NCBI RefSeq assembly: GCF_009928445.1
Contig: NZ_JAABNO010000038.1
Coordinates: forward strand, 1 to 46,685
DNA length: 46,685 nt
DNA from: Clostridium sp. C8-1-8
Lineage (GTDB): Bacteria > Bacillota > Clostridia > Clostridiales > Clostridiaceae
Reading direction: 5' to 3'
Below are positions 1-7,974 of this stretch, one piece after another. The notes beneath the pieces are model-generated. The model was given only the letters and a program-made list of their open reading frames with translations, made no database searches and was not told the DNA's origin. Every line of letters begins with the position of its first letter. Position 1 is the stretch's first letter. The translations under genes and the position numbers were made by a program.

Positions 1-38
1 TTGGTGGGTCAAGTTTACTTGCAAGATGTGGGTCAGTT
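1..38. mobile_element. Possible end of an IS21-like insertion sequence
   Basis: The octamer GTGGGTCA occurs twice within 35 bp (about 4-11 and 29-36). Short repeated GGGTCA-type blocks at the tips are typical of IS21-family ends. The rest of the element would lie outside the window. This is inference from the repeat pattern only. Confidence 0.3.
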
Positions 39-381
39 TTAAGTATAAATCAATAGTATTATCTTTTTTATTGGTTAAATCCACTTTATATATATTATAT
101 TTTTTTTCAATTAAATTAGAGTAATACAAAATATTATGTTTTTGATCTATACTAAAGTCTGAAAAACATTCATTTTTTCTCGAATAAACTTTTTTAAAGT
201 CGTTTTTCTTTAAGTCGTATATTCCATAATTTGCGATATAATCTTTGTTAGTATACATTAATGATATTTTGATGTTATTTTCATTTTTGCCACTTGCGAT
301 TTTAAAACTAAATATAAATATAAGTATTGAAAAAGATATTACTATAAAAATTAATATATATATATAAATCTTTTTTTTCAT
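1..381 (-). CDS. Partial membrane-anchored protein of unknown function, cut by the window edge
   Basis: An open frame of 127 codons begins at the ATG complementary to 379-381 and runs off the window. It has a GGAGGATA-type ribosome site just upstream. The start MKKKIYIYILIFIVIS is lysine-rich and followed by one hydrophobic segment (about residues 5-26), typical of a signal anchor. The rest is a polar Asn/Lys-rich extracellular-type domain that I do not recognise. The last dozen codons before the window edge fall in DNA that looks like an IS end (two GTGGGTCA repeats), so the reading frame there may no longer be native and the gene may be interrupted. Confidence 0.55.
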   Translation of the reverse strand, partial: MKKKIYIYILIFIVISFSILIFIFSFKIASGKNENNIKISLMYTNKDYIANYGIYDLKKNDFKKVYSRKNECFSDFSIDQKHNILYYSNLIEKKYNIYKVDLTNKKDNTIDLYLKLTHILQVNLTHQ

Positions 382-394
382 ATTATCCTCCATA

Positions 395-417
395 TAATTA
401 CCTAAGTTTCGTACAAA
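395..417. repeat. Left arm of a 23-bp inverted repeat bracketing the IS nest
   Basis: The 23 bases starting TAATTACCTAAG match the reverse complement of 3276-3298 at 21 of 23 positions. The two arms enclose the IS1380-like transposase and the IS3 element. Confidence 0.6.
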
Positions 418-462
418 CGAAATCTTAGTATATTCCATATTATAGTTTCCATAAAATAAATA

Positions 463-1890
463 AAGGATAACACCAAGCCTTGGAGTATAATTTTCTTGCG
501 AAGAAAAATTAATAAAGGCAGGTGTTACCCTATGAACAATTTTACCTTTACTAACGAGACATGTAAAGAAGAAACTACTTCCACTTGGTTAGCTGCAGTT
601 ATGCAATTCGGTCTTAAAACTGATGTTTTCAGTCCGCTAGAGAGCTTTAAGCTCAAGATGAAGGAAGTAAAATACTCTGTATATCAGAAACTTATTATCA
701 CGATGATGTCTATAGTCACTGGATGTGAGACAACTAAAGATATCAATGAAAAGCTTTCTGGAGAAACACTAACACTAAGTATGTTTGGAATGGAAACAGC
801 TCCAGACCAATCTCAAATTAATGAATTAATAAGACGCTTTGATTTGGATAGTATAAATCAGTTAAGAGATATTCATGATAGACTTTTTAAGCAACACAGT
901 AATTCTGTCAACTCTCACGCAAGAGTTGTCGTAGACTGCGATCAAACAGGATTAATAGCTAAGGGAAAAAACTTTGAATTAGCTAAAAAAGGTTACTTCG
1001 CTAAAAAGAAAAATCAAAATGGATACCAGGTTTCCGCCGCATTTGCAGGCGATAATGCTGAAGCTGTAGATATGTTTTTGGATTCTGGTAACTCTCATTG
1101 TACAGACCACTATGGCGATTTACTGAAATCTATACTATCAAAATATAATGAACAACTTCGTGACGGTAATCTAATATTAAGAACCGATAGTGGTTTTGGT
1201 TCAACAGAAAACATTGAAAAGTTAAAATCAATTTCCAAGTTGAAATTTATAACAAAAGCATACTCTACTAGAACACCAAGCACTATTGCTAAAGATATAG
1301 ATTACTCAAAATATACTCAAGCTGATGAAGCTACTTGGGTATATGAACTCCCCCAGAATGGCGGAGTTAGATATATCCTAGTGCAGACTCTCTCTAAAAG
1401 AGGGAACTTAAAATATTCTATGCTTATAACCAACATAGATATTAGTGAAATGAGTCCAGTAGAAATATTCCACTTTTATAACAAGCGTCAAACCATAGAA
1501 GCTTTCTTTAAAACAGCTAAGAACATATATCATATAAAAAATCTTAGAACTTCAAAGTTTCATGGGATATATGGTTTCTTATTGTTAGTATTTATGACGC
1601 ATAACTTGATAAGTTGGTTTAAGTCGACCGTTCTTTATGGAACGGACCTTGAAAATGTAGGAGTAAAAGTATTAATTAAAAGCCTTGGAAATATAAAGGG
1701 ATTTGTAAAAAGAACCACTGATGGAATTAAAGTAATTATTCCACCAATTACAAAGCTGTCTAAGCTAATTGCTGACGCACTTTGCCGGCCTAAATATATA
1801 CAAATGACTCTTAAGATTTAATACTTTCAATAAAAATAATCAGTATAAGTTACTCCAAAAATGACAATTTATTTTGGGGATTAATGGTCT
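463..1890 (+). mobile_element. Approximate extent of the IS1380-like element
   Basis: The boundaries are estimated from imperfect complementarity between about 465-490 and about 1850-1885, including a shared TTGGAGTA block on either side of the transposase gene. No clear target duplication was seen. Confidence 0.4.
532..1821 (+). CDS. DDE transposase, IS1380/IS4-superfamily type
   Basis: This 429-residue transposase catalyses cut-and-paste movement of its element. It reads as an RNase H-fold DDE enzyme: VVVDCDQTG (Asp135/Asp137), RTDSGFGS (Asp219) and YNKRQTIEAFF (Glu323) are the expected catalytic positions. The DSGF motif and the length of about 430 residues suit the IS1380 group, but the exact family is not proved. 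I chose ATG 532 because AGGCAGGTG lies just upstream; the frame is also open from a TTG at 496. The reading frame is intact. Short flanking sequences (TTGGAGTA near 480 and its complement near 1853) may belong to terminal inverted repeats. Confidence 0.8.
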   Translation: MNNFTFTNETCKEETTSTWLAAVMQFGLKTDVFSPLESFKLKMKEVKYSVYQKLIITMMSIVTGCETTKDINEKLSGETLTLSMFGMETAPDQSQINELIRRFDLDSINQLRDIHDRLFKQHSNSVNSHARVVVDCDQTGLIAKGKNFELAKKGYFAKKKNQNGYQVSAAFAGDNAEAVDMFLDSGNSHCTDHYGDLLKSILSKYNEQLRDGNLILRTDSGFGSTENIEKLKSISKLKFITKAYSTRTPSTIAKDIDYSKYTQADEATWVYELPQNGGVRYILVQTLSKRGNLKYSMLITNIDISEMSPVEIFHFYNKRQTIEAFFKTAKNIYHIKNLRTSKFHGIYGFLLLVFMTHNLISWFKSTVLYGTDLENVGVKVLIKSLGNIKGFVKRTTDGIKVIIPPITKLSKLIADALCRPKYIQMTLKI

Positions 1891-1926
1891 TATGTCAATA
1901 TTTTGGACACAAAAAGTCAAACTTTC

Positions 1927-2748
1927 TTATACTGCACTTCTAGCCAATAATTCACATTCATTTGGAGTAATGTAGTTTAGCGAAGAGTGCAGTCTCTTTT
2001 GGTTATACCAGCCTTCAACATATCTAAATATAGCAACATTAGCTTCTTCGAAGGTGCGGTATGTATTTCTATAAATTTCTTCTTTCTTTATCGATGAATG
2101 GAACGATTCTATACAAGCGTTATCATAAGGACATCCCTTTTTACTAAATGATTGTGTAATATTAAATTCGTTACATAGTTCTTTTAAATCGTTGCTTGTG
2201 TATTGAGAGCCTAAATCACTATGAAATATTAGTTTTTTATCTTTATCAGGAACTTGGCTATAATATGCATTTTTTAAGGCTTTAGTAACCAAATCATTAG
2301 TCATTCTTTTACCGAAAGCGTAGCCAATAATTTTCTTAGAATATAAGTCAAGGACTGAAGCTAAATAGCACCAACCATCTTTGATAGTATGAATATAGGT
2401 AATATCGCCTACCCATTTTTCATTAATAGATTCGGCTGTAAAATCTCTTTTTAAAACGTTTTCTGAACCATCTAATACTTTCTTATTTGAGTGAGGTTTA
2501 TATTTTTTTATAGTTATCGCCCAAAGGCCAAGTTCAGCCATACGTCTTTGAACTCTCTTTAAAGATACTTTATAACCTTCCTTTTTAAGTATATGGTGAA
2601 TTCTAGGAGCACCATATATACCTTTATTATCATTGTAGATTCTTTTAATAGCTATTCTTAAATCCTCATTTTCCTTTTCTCTCACAGATTCACCCTTATC
2701 AAAAGAATTGTAATATGTACTTCTGGCTACGCCTAGAACGGTACACAT
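1927..2748 (-). CDS. IS3-family transposase OrfB (rve integrase core)
   Basis: OrfB supplies the catalytic DDE domain. Residues are numbered from the ATG at 2748: WVGDITYIHT (Asp115), FHSDLGSQYTS (Asp178) and ACIESFHSSIK (Glu214), with the usual GCPYDNA block before the Glu. The N-terminal HTH_21-like region contains RIYNDNKGIYGAPRI. The frame is open upstream of 2748 (SEKLDILIEIIDSNK...), so the working protein is most likely an OrfAB fusion made by -1 slippage and the ATG may be used little. No disabling mutation is visible. Confidence 0.9.
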   Translation of the reverse strand: MCTVLGVARSTYYNSFDKGESVREKENEDLRIAIKRIYNDNKGIYGAPRIHHILKKEGYKVSLKRVQRRMAELGLWAITIKKYKPHSNKKVLDGSENVLKRDFTAESINEKWVGDITYIHTIKDGWCYLASVLDLYSKKIIGYAFGKRMTNDLVTKALKNAYYSQVPDKDKKLIFHSDLGSQYTSNDLKELCNEFNITQSFSKKGCPYDNACIESFHSSIKKEEIYRNTYRTFEEANVAIFRYVEGWYNQKRLHSSLNYITPNECELLARSAV

Positions 2749-2801
2749 AGTCTTAATATCATGGTTATCTTTATTGCTATCTATAATCTCTATTAATATA
2801 T

Positions 2802-3083
2802 CTAATTTTTCGCTGCAAATATGGCCATAGCTTTTTTTAATATTTCATTTTCCTCTTTAATCATTGCCATTTCTTTTTTCAAGGCTTTGACTTCTTTTAA
2901 TGTCATAACTTCATTATCATCAACTTTAATTTCTTTTACATCTTTGATCCAGCCGTTAATTGTTGATTTTGCAATGACATATTCGCTACTTAGCTCTGCT
3001 AAGCTCATCCCAGATTTATATATATCTACTATCATGTCTTTATATTCTTGGTTGTACCTTTTGCCCTTTCCCATATTGGACAC
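2802..3083 (-). CDS. IS3-family transposase OrfA (helix-turn-helix)
   Basis: OrfA has 93 residues. The N-terminal half is a helix-turn-helix (YKDMIVDIYKSGMSLAELS...STINGWIKD) that binds the element's ends. The C-terminal half is a leucine-zipper coiled coil (LKEVKALKKEMAMIKEENEILKKAMAIF) used for oligomerisation. A run of seven A residues on the coding strand (complement of 2832-2838) near the end is a good -1 slippery site. Shifting there joins OrfA to the upstream open part of the OrfB frame. Confidence 0.88.
   Translation of the reverse strand: MSNMGKGKRYNQEYKDMIVDIYKSGMSLAELSSEYVIAKSTINGWIKDVKEIKVDDNEVMTLKEVKALKKEMAMIKEENEILKKAMAIFAAKN
2832..2838 (-). promoter_or_regulatory. Probable -1 ribosomal frameshift site of the IS3 element
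   Basis: Seven consecutive A residues on the coding strand precede GC, so A-AAA-AAG slippage is possible. After the shift the frame reads KKSYGHICSEKLDILIE and continues into OrfB without a stop. IS150-group elements are known to use this arrangement. Confidence 0.7.
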
Positions 3084-3275
3084 ATCCTTTCTTAACTAAA
3101 TAACATTTTACTTAGTTCGACTTAATGTGTCCACTACTTTATACTAACACCATAATTGCTATGAATGTTTATTAGTTTCCATAATAATCCTTTGTGGTTT
3201 ATGTAAGCAATTGCATTATTATGGTACATATTTCATTTAAATGGAATCCAAATACATACAAATATAATTATTATA

Positions 3276-3298
3276 TTTGTACGAAATCTAGGTAATTA
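3276..3298. repeat. Right arm of a 23-bp inverted repeat bracketing the IS nest
   Basis: This is the reverse complement of 395-417 with two differences. Together the arms delimit a roughly 2.9-kb block holding both transposase genes. TTAGTTTCCATAA-like sequence is also found just inside both arms (about 443-462 and 3171-3190), there in direct orientation. Confidence 0.6.
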
Positions 3299-3354
3299 AG
3301 AAAAAATGTACAATAACAGTATTTTACATATAAATAAGTTAGGAGTATATATTT

Positions 3355-3678
3355 ATGGATTTTCAATTAATATTAGGAATAAGTATTATCTTAATGTCAA
3401 TGATATTGACGTTATCTATATTAATATCTAAGAAAGAACAGTATAATATTTTTCAAGTAAATATTGAAAAATATGAAATAATTAATAGACCTAAATATAG
3501 ATTTAAACTATTCATTACAAACATTTTATTCGGAATACTTGGAGTTATAATGGGTTTTCTTATAATTTTTTATTTCTCAAGATATTCGGGATATATTGTA
3601 ATTTCCTATTTCTTAATAACAAAATCATTAGAAATGTGGACAAAACAAGGTACTGTTAAAAGGAAGATGATTAGGTAG
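3355..3678 (+). CDS. Small hypothetical membrane protein
   Basis: 107 residues, preceded by TTAGGAG about 8 bases before the ATG. Two strong hydrophobic segments are visible (about 4-24 and 51-73), with a third likely at about 77-91 before a basic C-terminus (KRKMIR). Between the first two lies a polar loop rich in Lys, Tyr and Asn. I recognise no family. It is the first gene to the right of the IS nest and the first unit of the repeat-separated array; repeat copy 1 begins about 30 bases after its stop codon. Confidence 0.6.
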   Translation: MDFQLILGISIILMSMILTLSILISKKEQYNIFQVNIEKYEIINRPKYRFKLFITNILFGILGVIMGFLIIFYFSRYSGYIVISYFLITKSLEMWTKQGTVKRKMIR

Positions 3679-3708
3679 TAATATGAAAAAAGTGCGACGT
3701 AATTATTG

Positions 3709-3830
3709 GAATTAAGAATGCGAATAATGATCTTTGAAAATTGAATAATACGGTGTTTAAAATTCCTATGATTCCTATAGAAGAATGCAAATATATGAAT
3801 ATAGTGGTATAATTTTCATGATGATTAAAT
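3709..3830 (+). repeat. Cassette repeat, copy 1 (core half)
   Basis: It contains the boxA-like stretch TGATCTTTGAAAATTGAATA near 3728, then AT-rich sequence and an extended -10 promoter TGGTATAAT (TATAAT 3808-3813). The copy lacks the terminator hairpin half. It lies between the 107-residue membrane protein and the zinc-ribbon protein and probably drives the latter. Confidence 0.75.
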
Positions 3831-3844
3831 CGAAGTTGTAAAAA

Positions 3845-4216
3845 ATGCGTCTTAATAAAAGTTATTACATAATTAAAACAGAAAGCGATGAAAATATGGT
3901 TAAAATGATATGTCCTGTTTGTAAAATTAAAATGCAAGACAAAGTGCTTAAAAAGGAATATGAATGTTCCAATTGTAAATCACATCTCAAAATTTCTAAA
4001 CCTTTTTGGATTCTTTATACTATTCCAATACTTATAGGATGTTTATTTCCAGTAATAGGTTTCATTCTTGCACAACATGCAATATCTGATAACAATAACT
4101 TACTAAAGTTTTTACTGAAGTATATTATTTGTCCATTAATGGGAGGATTATTTGCAGGTAGCGTAAGTTTTTTATTAATGTCATTATACCCAAAAAAACT
4201 TACAAAAATAACCTAA
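3845..4216 (+). CDS. Zinc-ribbon membrane protein, hypothetical
   Basis: 123 residues from the first ATG. A CPVC...CSNC pair 17 residues apart forms a small zinc ribbon near the N-terminus. Two hydrophobic segments follow (about 54-75 and 88-115), the second glycine-rich (CPLMGGLFAGSVSFLLM). The start is uncertain: neither ATG 3845 nor ATG 3896 (giving MVKMICPVC) has a good Shine-Dalgarno. The promoter in repeat copy 1 would put the transcript start near 3820, leaving a very short leader for the first ATG. Function unknown. Confidence 0.55.
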   Translation: MRLNKSYYIIKTESDENMVKMICPVCKIKMQDKVLKKEYECSNCKSHLKISKPFWILYTIPILIGCLFPVIGFILAQHAISDNNNLLKFLLKYIICPLMGGLFAGSVSFLLMSLYPKKLTKIT

Positions 4217-4321
4217 AAGGACAACAGATATTAAATACCTATGTATTTAAAATAATAGATAGTTATTTAATATCTCAGTTTTCTTATTTAACGCAACAAC
4301 TGAAAAAATGAGTAATTTCAT

Positions 4322-4538
4322 GGACACCGCATTATTTATGAATTGAATTTTGGGGTGTTTTTATGTGGCATTTCAAGAAAACTGCCATATGACTTGAGAA
4401 ATTTAGAATACCAACAATGCCCTTTGTAAACTGAATAATGCAGCAAAAAAATATTTTAAAATACCTTTCGGTATACGGGCTTCTTAGAGATAATTAGTAT
4501 AATATGGTATAATTAATGATAATTAGCACAGAATGGTA
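4322..4538 (+). repeat. Cassette repeat, copy 2 (full: terminator half plus core half)
   Basis: The hairpin half has stem ACACC (4324-4328) and GGTGT followed by TTTT. The core half from about 4399 contains TGCCCTTTGTAAACTGAATA (boxA-like), a small ATACC/GGTAT hairpin, and the tandem -10 elements TATAATATGGTATAAT near 4500. It ends in the conserved AGAATGGTA. It separates the zinc-ribbon gene from the merR gene, and with flanking spacer accounts for the gene-free stretch 4217-4642. Confidence 0.85.
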
Positions 4539-4642
4539 AATTAAGACTAATGTTGTAAAAAGATATTGACTTGTACCTTACAGGCACCATTATTATAAAG
4601 TTAAAGAAATTAGATTTTTTTAATTTATCGGAGGTATACAGT

Positions 4643-5587
4643 ATGAATATTAAAATTGCATCAGAAAAAACTGGTTTAACAAAGAAGGCTATCAAGTACT
4701 ATGAGGGGGCAGGATTAATCAACCCCTCAAAACAGTGTGAAAATAATTATAGAGAATATTCTGAAGCTGATATTGTTAGACTAAATTTAATTGGAGCGTT
4801 AAGGGTTTTGGATATACCAATTAAAGATATAAAGGATATAGTTGTAGGTGAAAAAGGTTTGCTAGAAGTTTTAATGAATACTCTAAAAACAATAGATGAA
4901 AGTATCAATCATCTAGAGAAAAGTAAATTAATTATTACAAGTCTGCTAGAAAGAAATTTAAATGATTACAAAACATCAGGAGAACAAATTAGAAAACTAA
5001 GAGAAACCTTAGAACTATCTAAATGCGAAAAAAAAGAATTTATATCAAATACATTAATTAGAATATTTCCAGGAAATTTTGGTGGTATGGTTGTTTCTAT
5101 GTGTGAACCTTTTTTAAATGTTACTATAGATAATGATGAAAAGAAAAAAACATGGTTAAGGCTTGTTGAATTTTTAGATTCTGTAGAGGAAGTAGAGGAA
5201 AATGATTATATAATAAAAGAAATTAATAAATCTAATAATACTATGTTAGATGAATCAAAAAAAATGATGAGTACTCAAATTAAAAACATATTAAATTATA
5301 ATGAAAATACTAAGAATAATATGGCACAGAGTCAAATTGAATTTGCAAAATCAATAAAAGAAAATGAAGAAGTTAAACAAAAATTTATTAGTGCTATTGA
5401 AAAAGCAAAGCATATGAAGAAAATAATTGGACCAATTCAAAAGGAGTTTGAAGAATATTTATGTATACTTAATGAAGAGTATAAAAAATATAAGGAAAAT
5501 GAAGCCAAAATGTTGTCTGATATTGATGAAGCAGTAAAAGATAAACTAGGTTTTACTATTGATGAGTCAATAAAAAAATTCAATTAA
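4643..5587 (+). CDS. MerR-family transcriptional regulator with long coiled-coil C-terminus
   Basis: The true start is the ATG at 4643 behind CGGAGGTA; the frame is open further upstream. The N-terminal about 70 residues are a MerR winged helix (IASEKTGLTKKAIKYYEGAGLINPSK, then YREYSEADIVRLNLI). MerR proteins bind dyads inside 19-20-bp promoter spacers and twist the DNA on ligand binding. After residue 75 comes the dimerisation helix, then an unusually long Lys/Glu-rich helical region to residue 314 that resembles no standard effector domain I know. It may target promoters outside this window, since the flanking repeats have ordinary extended -10 promoters. Confidence 0.8.
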   Translation: MNIKIASEKTGLTKKAIKYYEGAGLINPSKQCENNYREYSEADIVRLNLIGALRVLDIPIKDIKDIVVGEKGLLEVLMNTLKTIDESINHLEKSKLIITSLLERNLNDYKTSGEQIRKLRETLELSKCEKKEFISNTLIRIFPGNFGGMVVSMCEPFLNVTIDNDEKKKTWLRLVEFLDSVEEVEENDYIIKEINKSNNTMLDESKKMMSTQIKNILNYNENTKNNMAQSQIEFAKSIKENEEVKQKFISAIEKAKHMKKIIGPIQKEFEEYLCILNEEYKKYKENEAKMLSDIDEAVKDKLGFTIDESIKKFN

Positions 5588-5624
5588 GTGGGTATTCATT
5601 GTTTAAACTTAATACTTTTGTTAG

Positions 5625-5888
5625 TACGGAATCTTATTATTTAACGTCACATAAATAAAAACGAATAATTAATTACAACACTGCATTATTCACAATTGAG
5701 TTTTGCAGTGTTTTTATGTCGTAATTCAAGTAAAATGCCATATGACTTGAGAAATTTAAAATACCAACAATGCTCTTTGTAAACTTAATAATGAGGTGGA
5801 AAATTTTTTTGAAACACCTTTAGGTCTATGGGTTTCTTAGAAATAATTGATATCATATGGTGTAACTGATGATAGTTGGGATATAGTG
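5625..5888 (+). repeat. Cassette repeat, copy 3 (full)
   Basis: Conserved lead-in TTTAACGTCACATAAATAAA, terminator-like hairpin AACACTGCA (5677-5685) / TGCAGTGTT with T-run (to 5715), linker, then a core with TGCTCTTTGTAAACTTAATA (boxA-like, 5771-5790). A hairpin GAAACACC (5811-5818) / GGGTTTC (5830-5836) follows, then degenerate -10 elements near 5855. With short spacer it fills the region between merR and the acetyltransferase gene. Confidence 0.87.
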
Positions 5889-5954
5889 CCAAATAAGTTT
5901 GAATAAAAGATGAGATGTATACATATAAAAGTTTGCATATTTATGGAGGATAGG

Positions 5955-6437
5955 ATGAGTAATATATCATTAATTAGAGTTACAAAAAATGAAAAAGAAA
6001 TTTTCTATAATTTGAACCAATTATTTGCTTATGATTTTAGTGAATTGAACAAGATGGATATAAATGATGATGGATTATATCCACAATTACATGATGTTGA
6101 TGATTATTATACTAAGGACGAGTACATTTCATTTTTAATTAAAGTCGAAGGAAAATTGGCTGGTCTAGCAGTTATAAAATTTATTAATGAAGAAGGTATT
6201 AATTATTTTAGACACTACTTTATAATGAGAAAATATCGAAGGTTAAAAATAGGAGAACAGGCTGCAAGTATGATTTTTGATATGTTTCCTGGTAAGTGGA
6301 GAGTTTCTCAATTTGATTTCAATGAACCAGCAATATGTTTTTGGAGAAAAATCATTGATAGATATACAGAGAAAAGTTATATGGAGATGAGAAGAATTGA
6401 TGACAAGGGTATCCAACAAGAGTTTTTTTCAAGGTAA
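5955..6437 (+). CDS. GNAT-family N-acetyltransferase
   Basis: 160 residues from ATG 5955, chosen for TGGAGGAT just upstream. GNAT enzymes move an acetyl group from acetyl-CoA to an amine. The segment KLAGLAVIKFI matches the central beta strands. YRRLKIGEQAASMIF is a variant of the acetyl-CoA pyrophosphate loop (R/Q-x-x-G-x-G/A), with Ala in place of the second Gly. FNEPAICFWRKII matches the C-terminal 'N...A...F..K' motif. The substrate cannot be predicted. Stand-alone unit between repeat copies 3 and 4. Confidence 0.8.
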   Translation: MSNISLIRVTKNEKEIFYNLNQLFAYDFSELNKMDINDDGLYPQLHDVDDYYTKDEYISFLIKVEGKLAGLAVIKFINEEGINYFRHYFIMRKYRRLKIGEQAASMIFDMFPGKWRVSQFDFNEPAICFWRKIIDRYTEKSYMEMRRIDDKGIQQEFFSR

Positions 6438-6514
6438 CATGAAAGAACATAATAAATCCAATAAGATTAAAGTATGTTCTTAGTTCGTAGTTTGAAAATA
6501 ATGGGACATAACTT

Positions 6515-6650
6515 ATAAAATTAAAAATACGAATAATGATCTTTGAAAATTGAATAATGCGATGAAAATAAAGGTACGATCTATAAATAAACTCATCGTA
6601 TGGAATTAATTGGTTCTAAATGATATAATTACAGGTAATTAAGTTGGATT
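6515..6650 (+). repeat. Cassette repeat, copy 4 (core half, diverged)
   Basis: Contains TGATCTTTGAAAATTGAATA (boxA-like, 6538-6557), immediately followed by a hairpin with arms ATGCGATGA (6557-6565) and TCATCGTAT (6593-6601). The promoter part is degenerate (TTGGTTCTAAATGATATAAT), leaving one good -10, TATAAT, near 6633. Confidence 0.75.
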
Positions 6651-6708
6651 AGTAATTTATTATGATTTAATCATTAAAAATAATTATGAAATAAGGGAGA
6701 ATGATTAT

Positions 6709-7497
6709 ATGGATATTTCAGTTTCAACAGGTTTATATTATAAGAAAGGCTACAAGGAGATTTTAGACATTATTGAAAGTACATCATGTAAAAATATTGA
6801 ATTATGTCTTAATCAAGCATTCATGGATGTAGATATTTCTGAACTTGAAAAAGAAGTTTCAAAAAGAAATCTAAATATATTAAGCATACATACTCCATTA
6901 GAGTTTATCGCCTTTGCAAGAAAAGAAAGTGAACATTATTGGATTAACAAAAGTATTGATATTTCAAAAACTTTTGGTTCAAAAATTATTGTATCACATA
7001 TGGTGTATGGTGAATATTTTGATGATAAAATCAAGGGGTTAGATGAACTACATAGACAAAATATGATTGATTACTGCGAAACAAAAGATATTATTGTAAC
7101 AACAGAAAATTTACCTTATATTAATGAGGGAACATTTTTGGGGAAATTTGATGAACTATTTAAGTTTATAGACGACAACAATATATATTTAACATTTGAT
7201 ACAACACATTGTGCTTTTAATGGTTTTCCTATTATAGAAACATTTAAAGAGTTTAAAAAATTTATCAAAAATATTCATCTAAGTGACTTTAACAATGGAA
7301 TAGAACACAAGGTTTTAGGTGAAGGTAGTTTACCTTTAAAAGACTTCATTGTGCAATTGAGGAAAGAGAAATATGAGGGGATAGTAACTATAGAATTAGA
7401 TTTTGATAATAAGAAAAGAAATAATATATTAAATAATGAACAAGCAATATCAGCAATACAGGGAAGTATAGATTTCATAAATAATATTATTAAATAA
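6709..7497 (+). CDS. Sugar phosphate isomerase/epimerase-like TIM-barrel protein
   Basis: 262 residues with AAGGGAGAA ahead of the ATG. The fold is that of the xylose isomerase-like/AP-endonuclease-2 superfamily. Visible metal-site candidates are the Glu in TTENLPY, Asp and His in FDTTHCAF, the His and Asp in NIHLSDF, and the Glu in GIVTIELDF near the C-terminus. These are in the usual order for a divalent-metal site at the barrel mouth. Family members interconvert sugars or inositols or act on DNA ends; the short length favours small-molecule isomerase activity. Single-gene unit; no sugar pathway genes adjoin it. Confidence 0.8.
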   Translation: MDISVSTGLYYKKGYKEILDIIESTSCKNIELCLNQAFMDVDISELEKEVSKRNLNILSIHTPLEFIAFARKESEHYWINKSIDISKTFGSKIIVSHMVYGEYFDDKIKGLDELHRQNMIDYCETKDIIVTTENLPYINEGTFLGKFDELFKFIDDNNIYLTFDTTHCAFNGFPIIETFKEFKKFIKNIHLSDFNNGIEHKVLGEGSLPLKDFIVQLRKEKYEGIVTIELDFDNKKRNNILNNEQAISAIQGSIDFINNIIK

Positions 7498-7645
7498 TTT
7501 TTAAAGTTTTAAATATCTTTCATAAGAGAAATGTTACTTCGGAATATTCTTATTTAATTCTCCAAATCAAGATTATATCTAATGAATAACTATTAGATAT
7601 GGTAAAACCAAGATAACTAATGATTTTATAAAGGGAATGTGATTT

Positions 7646-7822
7646 ATGAAAAATAATAATTTTGGCATAACTATTTGCTGGCTTATTCTTTCAGTTGTTA
7701 CTTTTATACGAGGTTTAAATCAAAATAATATTATTTTAAGAGTAGCATATATTTTGATATCAATCGGATTTATTTTGACTTCTGTGGTAGCTATTAAAGG
7801 ATTAAAGCAAAAAAAAACGTGA
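7646..7822 (+). CDS. Small hypothetical membrane protein (58 aa)
   Basis: A short open frame MKNNNFGITICWLILSVVTF... with AAGGGAATG upstream of the ATG. It has two hydrophobic helices (about 8-21 and 32-50) joined by the polar loop RGLNQNN and ends GLKQKKT. This looks like a genuine two-pass small protein rather than noise. It occupies its own slot in the array: the stretch after the isomerase carries the conserved trailing sequence CGGAATATTCTTATTTAA, and hairpin copy 5 follows. Function unknown. Confidence 0.55.
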   Translation: MKNNNFGITICWLILSVVTFIRGLNQNNIILRVAYILISIGFILTSVVAIKGLKQKKT

Positions 7823-7834
7823 AAATGATTCGTA

Positions 7835-7940
7835 ACATTCTTATTTAACTTCATATAAATAAAATCGAATAATTAATTAAAACACTGCATTATTCACAAT
7901 TGAGTTTTGCAGTGTTTTTACGTCATAATTCAAGAAAACT
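7835..7940 (+). repeat. Cassette repeat, copy 5 (terminator half only)
   Basis: Lead-in TTATTTAACTTCATATAAAT and hairpin AACACTGCA / TGCAGTGTT with T-run at 7881-7920, nearly identical to copy 3. The core half with boxA-like and promoter elements is missing. The methyltransferase ribosome site begins only about 40 bases later. Confidence 0.8.
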
Positions 7941-7974
7941 AAGAAGTAGAAAATTTAGATTTGGAGGAGATAAA

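Larger units (their letters stand above)
1904..3133 (-). mobile_element. Complete IS3-family insertion sequence
   Basis: Terminal inverted repeats are visible: TGGACACAAAAAGTCAAACT from 1904, and on the other strand TGGACACATTAAGTCGAACT ending at 3133. They differ at only three positions. Between them lie orfA and orfB in the IS3 arrangement, overlapping through a -1 frameshift. I could not find an unambiguous target-site duplication. The element sits immediately downstream of the IS1380-like transposase gene, so it either landed beside that element or inside its right end. Confidence 0.85.

Noticed and set aside
2821..3099. Plus-strand open frame of 92 codons opposite OrfA
   Set aside because: It is the antisense shadow of the IS3 orfA gene, whose protein has a clear HTH and coiled coil. 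The frame has no ribosome site.
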